Assembly: GCA_026125795.1 (NCBI GenBank)
Contig: JAHCKM010000003.1
Location: forward strand, 310,001-374,000
From: Burkholderiaceae bacterium
GTDB taxonomy: Bacteria > Pseudomonadota > Gammaproteobacteria > Burkholderiales > Burkholderiaceae_C
Length of the DNA: 64,000 nucleotides
Direction of reading: 5' to 3'
In this document: in pieces, positions 27,892 to 35,479 of the stretch
Layout: each line of letters starts with the position of its first letter
How positions within the stretch are numbered: position 1 is the first letter of the stretch
Position numbers and translations under genes: made by a program
The notes under the pieces: generated by a model
The model's database searches: none
What the model was told of the DNA's origin: nothing
The model's input: the letters and a program-made list of their open reading frames with translations, nothing else

Positions 27892-29439
27892 ATGAATGCA
27901 TGCTCCGCCGACCCCTCGTCGATCGATCAGCGCCGGCGTTCGCTGCTGCTGTGCGCTGCGCTTGCCTCGGTCACGCTCGCCGGTGCCTGCGGCGGCGGCG
28001 CGGACTCGATGGGGATGATGCAGAGCGGCACGGTGCCGCCACTGTCCGATCCGTTTGCACCATCGAGTGCCGCGCCGCGCGATTTGCCGATCATCCCGCT
28101 GGACCAGGGTGCGGTCGATGTTTCCGGCGTGCGTTCGTTCTCGCTGACCGTTCAGCCTGGGACGACGCGGTGCCGCACCGGTGTCGACACTGTCACGCTG
28201 GGCTACAACGGTGCGCTTCTCGGTCCGGCCCTGAAACTGCGCACCAGTGAGGCGACCGTCATACGGGTGCGCAACAACCTCGGTGAAGCGACGACGGCGC
28301 ATTGGCACGGATTGTTCGTGCCGGCCGCCGTCGACGGCGGCCCCCATCAAGTGATCGCACCGGGTGCACGATGGGACGCGAGCTTCACCGTGGCGAACCC
28401 GGCGTCGACCTGCTGGTTCCACCCGCATGTGCATGGCGCCACGGGTCGCCAGGTGGTTGCGGGCCTGGCCGGGCTGTTGATCATCGACGACTCCTTGGTG
28501 AGCCCGTCGACGCTGCCCGACACCTGGGGGGTCGACGACCTCGCGCTGGTGCTGCAGGACAAGCGCTTCACGGCGTCCGGTCAGATCGACTATGCGCTCG
28601 GCGCCAACGACCGGCTGGTCGGATACATGGGCGACAGCTTGCTTGTCAACGGTGTCATCGGGCCGGTGTGGCAGGCACCCCGGCAGTGGGTCCGCTTGCG
28701 GCTGCTCAACGGTTGCAACGCCCGCGCGCTGAGCGTGCGCTTGAGCAACGCCGGGTCGATGCTGCAGGTTGCCAACGAAGGCGGACTGCTGTCCCGGCCG
28801 GTGGCTCGCGCACCGGTCGTGCTGTTCCCCGGCGAGCGGGCCGAGGTGCTCGTCGACTTCAGCGGCGCGGCGCTCGGTCAGGAGATCTCGCTGCTCGTCG
28901 CGACCGTCGCGAGCGCGTTCGGGGCTGGCATGGGCGGCGGATCCGGTGCGGTCGAGGTCACCGCCATGAAGTTCCGCGTTTCGTTGCCGTCGCAGCCCAA
29001 CGCGATGGCGTCGCCACCTGCCACGCTGCCTGCCGCACCCGCGGTTGCTGCGGGCGGCGGCGCAGCCGTGCGCTCGTTCAGCCTCGACGGCGCGATGATG
29101 GGCGGCGCTTTCACCATCAACTCGAGGAGCTTCGACATCGGTCGCACGGACTTCGCTGCTCCCGCCAACGCGGTCGAGGTCTGGCGCTTCTTCAACGGGA
29201 CGAACATGGCGCATCCGATGCATGTGCACGGCGTGAAGATGTCGCTGCTCGGGCGCAGCCGTGCGCCAGTGGCGGCCTACGAGCAAGGCTTGCGGGACAC
29301 GTTCAGCGTCGCGTCGATGGAGACGGTGACCGTCGCGGTGCAGACAGCGGCCGCGGCATCGCCTTCGCCGCTCGTGTTCCATTGCCACATCCTCGAACAC
29401 GAGGACGCCGGCATGATGGGCCAGTTCGTCACCGTGTAG
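27892..29439 (+). CDS. Multicopper oxidase, CueO-like
   Basis: A 515-residue multicopper oxidase. A twin-arginine-like leader (QRRRSLLL) precedes the cupredoxin domains. Copper ligands are visible: HWHG (137-140) and WFHPHVHG (175-182) in the first domain, HPMHVHG and the HCHILEHEDAGMM type-1 site near the C-terminus. Met-rich patches (DSMGMMQ, AMMGG) hint at Cu(I) oxidation, as in CueO. ATG at 27892 is used; GTG at 27883 is an alternative. Placement downstream of lipid enzymes and near the Cu-storage protein supports a copper-detoxification role in the periplasm. Confidence 0.88.
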   Translation: MNACSADPSSIDQRRRSLLLCAALASVTLAGACGGGADSMGMMQSGTVPPLSDPFAPSSAAPRDLPIIPLDQGAVDVSGVRSFSLTVQPGTTRCRTGVDTVTLGYNGALLGPALKLRTSEATVIRVRNNLGEATTAHWHGLFVPAAVDGGPHQVIAPGARWDASFTVANPASTCWFHPHVHGATGRQVVAGLAGLLIIDDSLVSPSTLPDTWGVDDLALVLQDKRFTASGQIDYALGANDRLVGYMGDSLLVNGVIGPVWQAPRQWVRLRLLNGCNARALSVRLSNAGSMLQVANEGGLLSRPVARAPVVLFPGERAEVLVDFSGAALGQEISLLVATVASAFGAGMGGGSGAVEVTAMKFRVSLPSQPNAMASPPATLPAAPAVAAGGGAAVRSFSLDGAMMGGAFTINSRSFDIGRTDFAAPANAVEVWRFFNGTNMAHPMHVHGVKMSLLGRSRAPVAAYEQGLRDTFSVASMETVTVAVQTAAAASPSPLVFHCHILEHEDAGMMGQFVTV

Positions 29440-29451
29440 CGGAAGATCGGC

Positions 29452-29940
29452 ATGAAAAGGATCCATGTCCATTGGACTGTCGGCCTCGGTTTGGCTGCGA
29501 CTGCAGCGACGATGATCGCTCTAGCACTGGTTGAACCCCGACCGCCGGCGCAAACGGCCACGCACAGGCTGCAACCCGGCGACGCCAGCGTGATCGCGCG
29601 CGGCGAGCGGGTCTACCGGACCCACTGCGCGGCCTGCCACGGCGCGCGCCTGGAGGGCCAGCCGAACTGGCGCGAGCGCGGCCCGGACGGGCGCCTGCCC
29701 GCGCCGCCCCACGATGCCAGCGGGCACACCTGGCATCACCCGGACGAGATGCTGTTCAAGCTCACCAAGTACGGCCTGGCCAAGGTCGCCAACATGAAGG
29801 ACTACGCGTCGGCGATGCCCGTCTACGAAGGCGTTCTCAGCGACGAGGAGATCGTCGCGGTGCTGTCGTGGATCAAGGCGCAGTGGCCGGCCGACGTGCG
29901 CGAGCGCCACGACCAGATGAATCGGCAGGCCCGGCCCTAG
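29452..29940 (+). CDS. Monoheme cytochrome c
   Basis: A 162-residue protein with an N-terminal signal/anchor (VGLGLAATAATMIALAL) and a class I heme motif CAACH (59-63) in RGERVYRTHCAACHGARLEGQP. YASAMPVYEGVLSDEEIVAVLSWIKAQWP gives the axial Met region (AMP). It is close to cytochromes that sit with multicopper oxidases and may be an electron partner. The last 50 nt of the coding region before its final codons recur exactly at 42933-42982. Confidence 0.85.
   Translation: MKRIHVHWTVGLGLAATAATMIALALVEPRPPAQTATHRLQPGDASVIARGERVYRTHCAACHGARLEGQPNWRERGPDGRLPAPPHDASGHTWHHPDEMLFKLTKYGLAKVANMKDYASAMPVYEGVLSDEEIVAVLSWIKAQWPADVRERHDQMNRQARP
29875..29924 (+). repeat. 50-nt exact direct repeat, copy 1
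   Basis: This segment encodes KAQWPADVRERHDQMN at the end of the cytochrome c gene. It is identical base for base to 42933-42982, 13 kb away, and diverges right after. It records a duplication or a gene-conversion event within the island. Confidence 0.9.
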
Positions 29941-30082
29941 TCAGGCCTTGTGCGCCTACGAGCGCGAACCAGGACGCGGTTCACCGGCGACACCACGGAC
30001 CTGGCACGCGCGCGTGGCGACCGCGCCAGCGAACGCAGCATCGTTGCCGGCGTGCGCCTGTGGTACTGATCGCGACCCCGTG

Positions 30083-30598
30083 ATGGGCCGCTTGGCAAAC
30101 GTCCTGGCAGCGATCATCGTGGGTCGCGGCCGGCGACGCTCTATTCGTGTATGGGCGGCGCCTACAACGTCGCGGCCGACGAGCCGCACTGGAAGGCCTA
30201 CGTCGCGGATCTGGCGACCGGAGCGCTTGATCGAGGCGCGCAGTGCGGACATTCACCCGCCCACACTCGGCGGACGCCAGGCAATCGAGACAGGTGCCCG
30301 CCTCTATGCGCAGATGTGTGTCGGCTGCCCCCTCGGCCCCGGCGTGCCCGACACCGCACTCCGCACCGGCCTCAACCCCCGGCCGCCCGAGCTGGCCAAG
30401 CATCCGGGGGAGCCGAGCGCAGCGTTCTGGATCGTCAAGCATGGCGTCAAGGCCTCCGGCATGCCGGCCTGGGGTGACGGTCACGATGATCGGGAGCTGT
30501 GGCGCATCGTCGCGTTCGTGCTGCAGCTTCCCGCGCGGCGTGCTGAGCGCCACATGCAGCTCGCCGGCCCGACGCGAGCCGAACACGGCCATCGCTGA
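30083..30598 (+). pseudogene. Frameshifted cytochrome c with a destroyed heme motif
   Basis: The front part, in one frame, reads ATLYSC--GAYNVAADEPHW. After a frameshift near 30200 the text continues in another frame as RLIEARSADIHPP, LGG, then ARLYAQMCVGCPLGPGV, LNPRPPELAKHPG, FWIVKHGVKASGMPAWG and DDRELWRIVAFV. This is a small c-type cytochrome family, but CxxCH has become CVGCP: the heme-ligating His is lost. With two independent lesions the gene is dead. It follows an intact cytochrome c. Confidence 0.8.
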
Positions 30599-30703
30599 GA
30601 GTTTGATCACGACCTGCGTGCGATTTGCACAGGCCCGCGACGGCACATGCATTGCCGGCGAAGGGAGCCGAATCGCGGCATTTCGAAGCCCAGGAGTCCC
30701 ACC

Positions 30704-31066
30704 ATGCATCAGCAATACCAGTCCTGCGTCGACGCCTGCAACCAGTGCGCCGATGCCTGCAACCACTGCGCGACCGCCTGCTTGCAGGAGCCAGACGTGA
30801 AAATGATGGGGCGCTGCATCGCGCTCGACATCGACTGCGCCGGCATCTGCCGCCTTGCCGCCGCCTACATGGCCAGCGGCAGCGAGAACGCGCAGTCGAT
30901 CTGCGGCCTCTGCGCGGAGGTCTGCGAAATGTGCGGCCAGGAGTGCGCCAAACACCAGCCCGACCACTGCAAGCAATGCGCCGATGCCTGCCGCCGCTGC
31001 GCAGACGAGTGCCGTCGCATGGCGCAGAAGGCGGGTGCCACCCGGACGTCGCGAGTCGCGGCGTGA
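30704..31066 (+). CDS. Four-helix-bundle copper-storage protein (Csp / DUF326 type)
   Basis: A 120-residue protein with 19 cysteines, mostly in CxxxCxxC runs: SCVDACNQCADACNHCATAC at the N-terminus, the middle CGLCAEVCEMCGQEC and the C-terminal CKQCADACRRCADEC. This is the pattern of Csp-type proteins, which bind many Cu(I) ions inside a helical bundle. There is no signal peptide, so the cytosolic Csp3-like form is likely. AGGAG precedes the ATG. It fits the copper module of the window as an intracellular buffer. Confidence 0.85.
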   Translation: MHQQYQSCVDACNQCADACNHCATACLQEPDVKMMGRCIALDIDCAGICRLAAAYMASGSENAQSICGLCAEVCEMCGQECAKHQPDHCKQCADACRRCADECRRMAQKAGATRTSRVAA

Positions 31067-31109
31067 CAACGTCGACGTCTTGAAGCGCCGGCCTCCCCAT
31101 GGCGTTGCG

Positions 31110-31220
31110 CAGGTGTCAACGGCCGCGCCACCGCCGCGCTTCACTCTCGAGAACTCGCAATGGCCGACGTTGCGTCGACCCCTGGCGGTGGCCCGTCAAC
31201 GATGCCGGCGATCGCCTTGA
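31110..31220 (+). pseudogene. Tail fragment of a GlgC-like gene
   Basis: In one frame the sequence reads APPPRFTLENSQWP. The short GlgC at 12216 ends with PRPRFSLENPEWP. At DNA level 31137-31166 matches 13053-13082 in 27 of 30 bases. Nothing upstream resembles the body of a nucleotidyltransferase, so this is a leftover of a second copy. It lies directly in front of the convergent end of the CBS-domain gene. Confidence 0.5.
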
Positions 31221-31235
31221 CCCCGGCGCCCATGG

Positions 31236-31934
31236 CTACTGTGCCCCGAAGGAGGCGCGCAGCATCGGCGACACCACGCCGAGCTGACTATCGACGCGCT
31301 TGACCCCGCTGACCCCAGCGGCTGCAATCTGGATCGCCTCCCGCTCCGCCTCCGAATACGTCATGCCCCAGAGATGGACGACGCCGTCGTCGACGACCGG
31401 GTTGACGAAGTCGCCGCGCGAGCCGCTTGCTTGAATCGCCGCGGTCACCCGCTCGCGCAGGGTGCGGTCGCCCACCGATGCCTGCGGTACAGGCTGGCGC
31501 GCGGCAACGCCTTGCAGCAGGTTCGCGCGGCTCACGATCCCGACCACCTTGCCGTCGCGAACGACCGGAACACGCTTGATGCGGTGCTTCTCGAGTAGCG
31601 TTGCGATCTCCTCGAGCGATGCCTCCTCGGTCACCGTCGTGACATCGCGCGTCATCACGTCGCGCGCACACTCGCCGTGCGCTTTCACGTACTCGCGCGC
31701 CTGCGTCTCGGGCTCCGCGATGAGCGCGAGCCACCAAGATGGGTGCCGGACCCCTGCGGCCTCGGGCCGGCGCATCAGGTCGCCTTCACTGACGATCCCG
31801 ACCGGCCGACCCTCCGCGTCGATGACCGGTACGGCACTGATCCGTCGTTGCAGGAGTCGCCTTGCGATCTCGGCGACCGGCGTCTCGGGGCTCACCGTGA
31901 CGACCGGTGTCGTCATGATGTCCTTTGCATGCAT
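31236..31934 (-). CDS. CBS-pair protein with C-terminal BON domain
   Basis: A 232-residue protein. Two CBS domains: AKDIMTTPVVTVSPETPVAEIARRLLQRRISAVPVID (residues 3-39) and ARDVMTRDVTTVTEEASLEEIATLLEKHRIKRVPVV (about 89-124), each followed by G-VVGIVS/GIVSEGDL. A BON domain follows (TLRERVTAAIQ through GVVHLWGMTYSEAEREA). CBS pairs sense adenine nucleotides; BON often binds membranes or protein partners. Cytoplasmic. Many CBS-BON proteins occur in anaerobic and stress regulons, which fits the boxes elsewhere in the window; no box is seen in front of this gene. Confidence 0.88.
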   Translation of the reverse strand: MHAKDIMTTPVVTVSPETPVAEIARRLLQRRISAVPVIDAEGRPVGIVSEGDLMRRPEAAGVRHPSWWLALIAEPETQAREYVKAHGECARDVMTRDVTTVTEEASLEEIATLLEKHRIKRVPVVRDGKVVGIVSRANLLQGVAARQPVPQASVGDRTLRERVTAAIQASGSRGDFVNPVVDDGVVHLWGMTYSEAEREAIQIAAAGVSGVKRVDSQLGVVSPMLRASFGAQ

Positions 31935-32056
31935 GGTGCACTCTCCTTGTCGTAGGCTTGGCGCGATTCCCTTCGTGCATTGCCGTTGCGGTTGTTGCCC
32001 TCGTGCGTCGCGCGAGCGACGAGCGTTCGCGTTTCAGTCCTCGAACACATGAGCCC

Positions 32057-32443
32057 CTACAAGGCCTCGACGACGGCCTGCAGCCGGCTGCGAACTTCAG
32101 CGGCAACGCTCGCCAGCTCGGCATTCTCGATCGCTGCCATCGACGCCACCGGATCCACCGCCGACACCTCGACCTTGCCGTCGGCGTGCTGCTGGACGAT
32201 GACGTTGCACGGCAGCATGGTCCCGATCTTGTTCTCCGCCTGCAGCGCGCGGTAGGCGAGTGGCGGGTTGCAGGCCCCGAGGATCAGGTAGGGCTGAAAG
32301 TCGACGCCGAGCTTGGCCTTCAGCGTATGGCGCACGTCGATCTGCGTCAGGATGCCGAAGCCGCGCGCCTTCAATTCGCCGGTGACCTTGTCGACGGCGG
32401 CCTGGAAATCCAGCGCCACCGTCTTGCTGAAGTGATAGTCCAT
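32057..32443 (-). CDS. DUF302 protein
   Basis: A 128-residue protein: HFSKTVALDFQAAVDKVTGELKARGFGILTQIDV, KLGVDFQPYLILGACNPPLAYRAL and LPCNVIVQQHADGKVEVSAVDP. This is the DUF302 fold, a small alpha/beta protein with a conserved GACNP and PC segment, commonly found with metal and stress genes; no reaction is established. ATG at 32443 starts the conserved domain. It is divergent from porG, and the shared intergenic region has a degenerate CRP/FNR-like dyad. Confidence 0.85.
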   Translation of the reverse strand: MDYHFSKTVALDFQAAVDKVTGELKARGFGILTQIDVRHTLKAKLGVDFQPYLILGACNPPLAYRALQAENKIGTMLPCNVIVQQHADGKVEVSAVDPVASMAAIENAELASVAAEVRSRLQAVVEAL

Positions 32444-32572
32444 GGCGGGTCCTTTCGATGTCGTGCGAGGGAATTTGGAGAGCGTCGCCGCGAGGCCGGA
32501 TGATCCCGACGCCGCCAGCGAGCAAGAGAGCCGGGAAAGCGCCGATGGTTTCCCTCGCCGCCGCAGCCTGAG

Positions 32573-32586
32573 TTGACGCAAGGCAA
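32573..32586 (+). promoter_or_regulatory. Degenerate CRP/FNR-like box in front of porG
   Basis: TTGACGCAAGGCAA differs by one base from a TTGAC-N4-GTCAA dyad. An AACAAT hexamer begins 22 bp beyond it, the spacing seen at the box at 3207, which would place it near -41.5 for the oxidoreductase operon. It lies between DUF302 (leftward) and porG (rightward). The imperfect half-site makes this tentative. Confidence 0.4.
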
Positions 32587-32647
32587 GCCCCGGCGCTGAG
32601 GCGGACCGAACAATGGGCCCTCCGCGAGAGAGAGCGCAGAGACCCGC

Positions 32648-33238
32648 ATGTTCGAGATCCGCATTCATGGCCGCGGCGGGCAGGGCGTCGTCACCGGCGC
32701 CGAGATGCTGTCGATCGCCGCGTTCGCGCAGGGACGCCACGCGCAGGCGTTCCCGAGTTTCGGGTCGGAGCGCACCGGCGCGCCGGTCGTCGCCTTCTGC
32801 CGCATCGCCGAGCGCGAGATCCGTTTGCGCGAGCCGGTCATGTCGCCTGACGCGCTGATCATCCAGGACCCGACTCTGCTGCACCAGGTCGACCTGTTCC
32901 AGGGCCTGAAGCCGCAGGGCTACGTCCTGATCAACTCGAGCCGAGGCTTCGACGAACTCGGCATCGGCCAGTTGTGGAAGCGCTTCGACCGGCGGCATCT
33001 GCTCAACGTGCCAGCCAGCGAGATATCGAAGCGGCACCTCGGGCGGCCGTTGCCCAATGCGGCGCTGCTGGGTGGCTTCGCGGCGCTCAGCGGCCTCGTC
33101 ACACTGGAAGCGGTTGCGGACGCGATACGCACGAAGTTCGCCGGCAGCGTGGCCGATCGCAACGTCGCCGCTGCGCGCGAGGCCTTCGACCGCGTCACCG
33201 CCGACTTGAAGGAGCCGAGCGATGCTGCAGCAGATTGA
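32648..33238 (+). CDS. porG: 2-oxoacid:acceptor oxidoreductase gamma subunit
   Basis: A 196-residue POR gamma domain protein. The glycine-rich GRGGQGVVTGAEMLSIAAF (residues 8-26) and F-SFGSERTGAPVVAF are the usual gamma signature. NAALLGGFAAL and the helical C-terminus are also typical. It is one of four co-directional genes that encode a CoA-dependent, ferredoxin-linked 2-oxoacid oxidoreductase. Whether the substrate is pyruvate or another 2-oxoacid cannot be read from the sequence. The end overlaps the alpha gene by 17 bp. Confidence 0.88.
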   Translation: MFEIRIHGRGGQGVVTGAEMLSIAAFAQGRHAQAFPSFGSERTGAPVVAFCRIAEREIRLREPVMSPDALIIQDPTLLHQVDLFQGLKPQGYVLINSSRGFDELGIGQLWKRFDRRHLLNVPASEISKRHLGRPLPNAALLGGFAALSGLVTLEAVADAIRTKFAGSVADRNVAAAREAFDRVTADLKEPSDAAAD

Positions 33239-34475
33239 GGGATCGCGCGCTGTCGCGCAGGCGGTCGCGCTGGCTCGGCCGGAGGTGATTTGCGCCTATC
33301 CGATATCGCCGCAGACGCACATCGTCGAGGGCCTGAGCGAGCTGGTGAAGACGCGGCAGCTTGCGCCCTGCGAGTTCATCAATGTCGAGAGCGAATTCGC
33401 GGCGATGAGCGTGGCGATCGGTGCCTCGGCCACCGGTGCGCGCGCCTACACGGCGACTGCAAGCCAGGGCCTGCTGTACATGGCCGAGGCCATCTACAAC
33501 GCCGCGGGCCTGGGCCTGCCGATCGTGATGACGGTGGCGAATCGCGCGATCGGCGCGCCGATCAACATCTGGAACGACCACAGTGATTCGATGAGCCAGC
33601 GCGACTGCGGCTGGATCCAGCTCTTCGCCGAGAACAACCAGGAGGCGGTGGATCTGCACATCCAGGCCTTCAGGCTCGCTGAGGAGACGAGCCTGCCGGT
33701 GATGGTGTGCATGGATGGCTTCATCCTCACCCACGCCTACGAGCGCGTGGACGTGCCGACGCAGGCGCAGGTCGACGCCTTCTTGCCGCCCTTCGTGCCG
33801 CGCCAGGTGCTCGACCCGGCCGAGCCGGTGACGATCGGCGCGATGGTCGGGCCCGAGGCCTTCGCCGAGGTGCGCTACCTCGCGCACGCGCGACAGATGC
33901 GGGCGCTCGAGCGCATCCCGCAGATCGCCGCCGAGTTCAAGAGCATCTTCGGGCGCGACAGCGGCGGGCTGCTGCAGTGCTACCGCTGCGAGGACGCGCA
34001 GACCGTCGTCGTCGGACTCGGGTCAGTGCTCGGCACGATCAAGGACACGGTCGACGCCCTGCGCGACGAGGGGGTGACGATCGGTGTGCTGGGCATCGGC
34101 TCATTCCGCCCGTTCCCGCTCGCCGCGGTGCGATCGGCGCTGCAACGGGCGCAGCGCGTGGTCGTGCTCGAGAAGAGCTTTTCGGTCGGCCTGGGCGGCA
34201 TTGTCGCCAACGACGTGCGCAGCGCGCTGTCGGGCGTCAGGCTGCACGGCTACACGGTGGTTGCCGGCCTGGGTGGGCGGGCGATCACGCAGGCCTCGCT
34301 GCGCCGGATGTTCCTCGACGCGGTGGCCGATCGGCTCGAGCCTCTGACGTTCCTCGACATGGACTGGGCCGTGGTCGAGCGACAACTCGAGCGCGAACGC
34401 GACGAGGCGCGCAGCGGACCAGCCGCCGAAGCGATGCTGCGCGACGTCGGCGCGGTCGCCGCGCGCGTGAGCTGA
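33222..34475 (+). CDS. porA: 2-oxoacid:acceptor oxidoreductase alpha subunit
   Basis: A 417-residue alpha subunit. ICAYPISPQTHIVE near the N-terminus, INVESEFAAMSVAIGASATGARAYTATASQGL and LPIVMTVANRAIGAPINIWNDHSD are the conserved domain I features. PISPQT--E and ESE form the TPP-contact and intersubunit regions. It forms the active site with PorB. Such enzymes cleave 2-oxoacids to acyl-CoA and CO2, reduce ferredoxin, and are usually oxygen sensitive, in line with an anaerobic setting. Reading overlaps porG; the beta gene follows after 2 bp. Confidence 0.9.
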   Translation: MLQQIEGSRAVAQAVALARPEVICAYPISPQTHIVEGLSELVKTRQLAPCEFINVESEFAAMSVAIGASATGARAYTATASQGLLYMAEAIYNAAGLGLPIVMTVANRAIGAPINIWNDHSDSMSQRDCGWIQLFAENNQEAVDLHIQAFRLAEETSLPVMVCMDGFILTHAYERVDVPTQAQVDAFLPPFVPRQVLDPAEPVTIGAMVGPEAFAEVRYLAHARQMRALERIPQIAAEFKSIFGRDSGGLLQCYRCEDAQTVVVGLGSVLGTIKDTVDALRDEGVTIGVLGIGSFRPFPLAAVRSALQRAQRVVVLEKSFSVGLGGIVANDVRSALSGVRLHGYTVVAGLGGRAITQASLRRMFLDAVADRLEPLTFLDMDWAVVERQLERERDEARSGPAAEAMLRDVGAVAARVS

Positions 34476-34477
34476 GC

Positions 34478-35479
34478 ATGGAACGCGTCCGTTTCTACCA
34501 GACCGGCACGTTCACCGTCGGCAACCGGCTGCTCGCGCCCGAACAGCGCAGCGTGCAGGCCAGCGGCGAGCGACACAACGCGATCACGTCGGGCCATCGT
34601 GCCTGTCAGGGCTGCGGCGAGGCGCTCGGGGCGCGCTACGCCGTGGATGCCGCGCTGCGTGCCACGCAAGGCCGGCTGATCGCCACCAACGCGACCGGCT
34701 GCCTCGAGGTGTTCTCGACGCCGTACCCCGAGACCTCGTGGCAGCTGCCGTGGATCCACTCGCTGTTCGGCAATGCCGCGGCCGTGGCCACCGGCGTCGC
34801 CGCGGCGCTCAGGGCCAAGGGGCGGCACGACGTGCGCGTGCTCGCCCAGGGGGGTGACGGCGGCACGACGGACATCGGCTTCGGCTGCCTCTCGGGCATG
34901 TTCGAGCGCAACGACGACGTGCTGTACGTCTGCTACGACAACGAGGCGTACATGAACACCGGCGTGCAGCGCTCCTCGGCGACGCCGCCGGCCGCGCGCA
35001 CGGCGACGACGCCTGCCGTCGGCGCCGATCCCGGCAACGTCTTCGGCCAGGGCAAGGATCTGCCGCGCATCGCGATGGCGCACGGCATCCCGTACGTGGC
35101 GACCGCGACGGTCGCCGATCTGCGCGACCTGGAGGCGAAGGTCGAGCGCGCGATGGGGCTGCACGGTGCGCGCTACCTGCATGTGCTGGTGCCGTGCCCG
35201 CTCGGCTGGGGCGCGGCCTCGTTCGACACGATCCGGTTGGCGCGACTGGCGCAGGAGTCGGGTCTGTTCCCGGTCTTCGAGGCCCGCGATGGCGAGGTCG
35301 TCGGTGTCGCCAAGATCCGGCGGCGCGTGCCGGTCGAGGACTACCTCAGGCCGCAGAAGCGCTTCGCGCACCTGTTCGCCCCGACGCGGCGAGACGACGT
35401 GCTCGCGGCGTTGCAGGCGAGGGCAGATGCGCACATCCGTCGCTACGGCCTCGTCGACGACCCGGGGGTCGCGCGATGA
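34478..35479 (+). CDS. porB: 2-oxoacid:acceptor oxidoreductase beta subunit
   Basis: A 333-residue TPP-binding beta subunit. HRACQGCGEALGAR supplies two Cys of the 4Fe-4S cluster, with further Cys in ATGCLEVF. The TPP/Mg motif is GGDGGTTDIGFGCLSG, followed by CYDNEAYMNTGVQRSSATP, the classic PorB loop. The tail PQKRFAHLF is typical as well. It works with PorA and PorG and delivers electrons to the FAD/Fe-S protein encoded next. The stop overlaps the ATG of that gene by four bases. Confidence 0.92.
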   Translation: MERVRFYQTGTFTVGNRLLAPEQRSVQASGERHNAITSGHRACQGCGEALGARYAVDAALRATQGRLIATNATGCLEVFSTPYPETSWQLPWIHSLFGNAAAVATGVAAALRAKGRHDVRVLAQGGDGGTTDIGFGCLSGMFERNDDVLYVCYDNEAYMNTGVQRSSATPPAARTATTPAVGADPGNVFGQGKDLPRIAMAHGIPYVATATVADLRDLEAKVERAMGLHGARYLHVLVPCPLGWGAASFDTIRLARLAQESGLFPVFEARDGEVVGVAKIRRRVPVEDYLRPQKRFAHLFAPTRRDDVLAALQARADAHIRRYGLVDDPGVAR

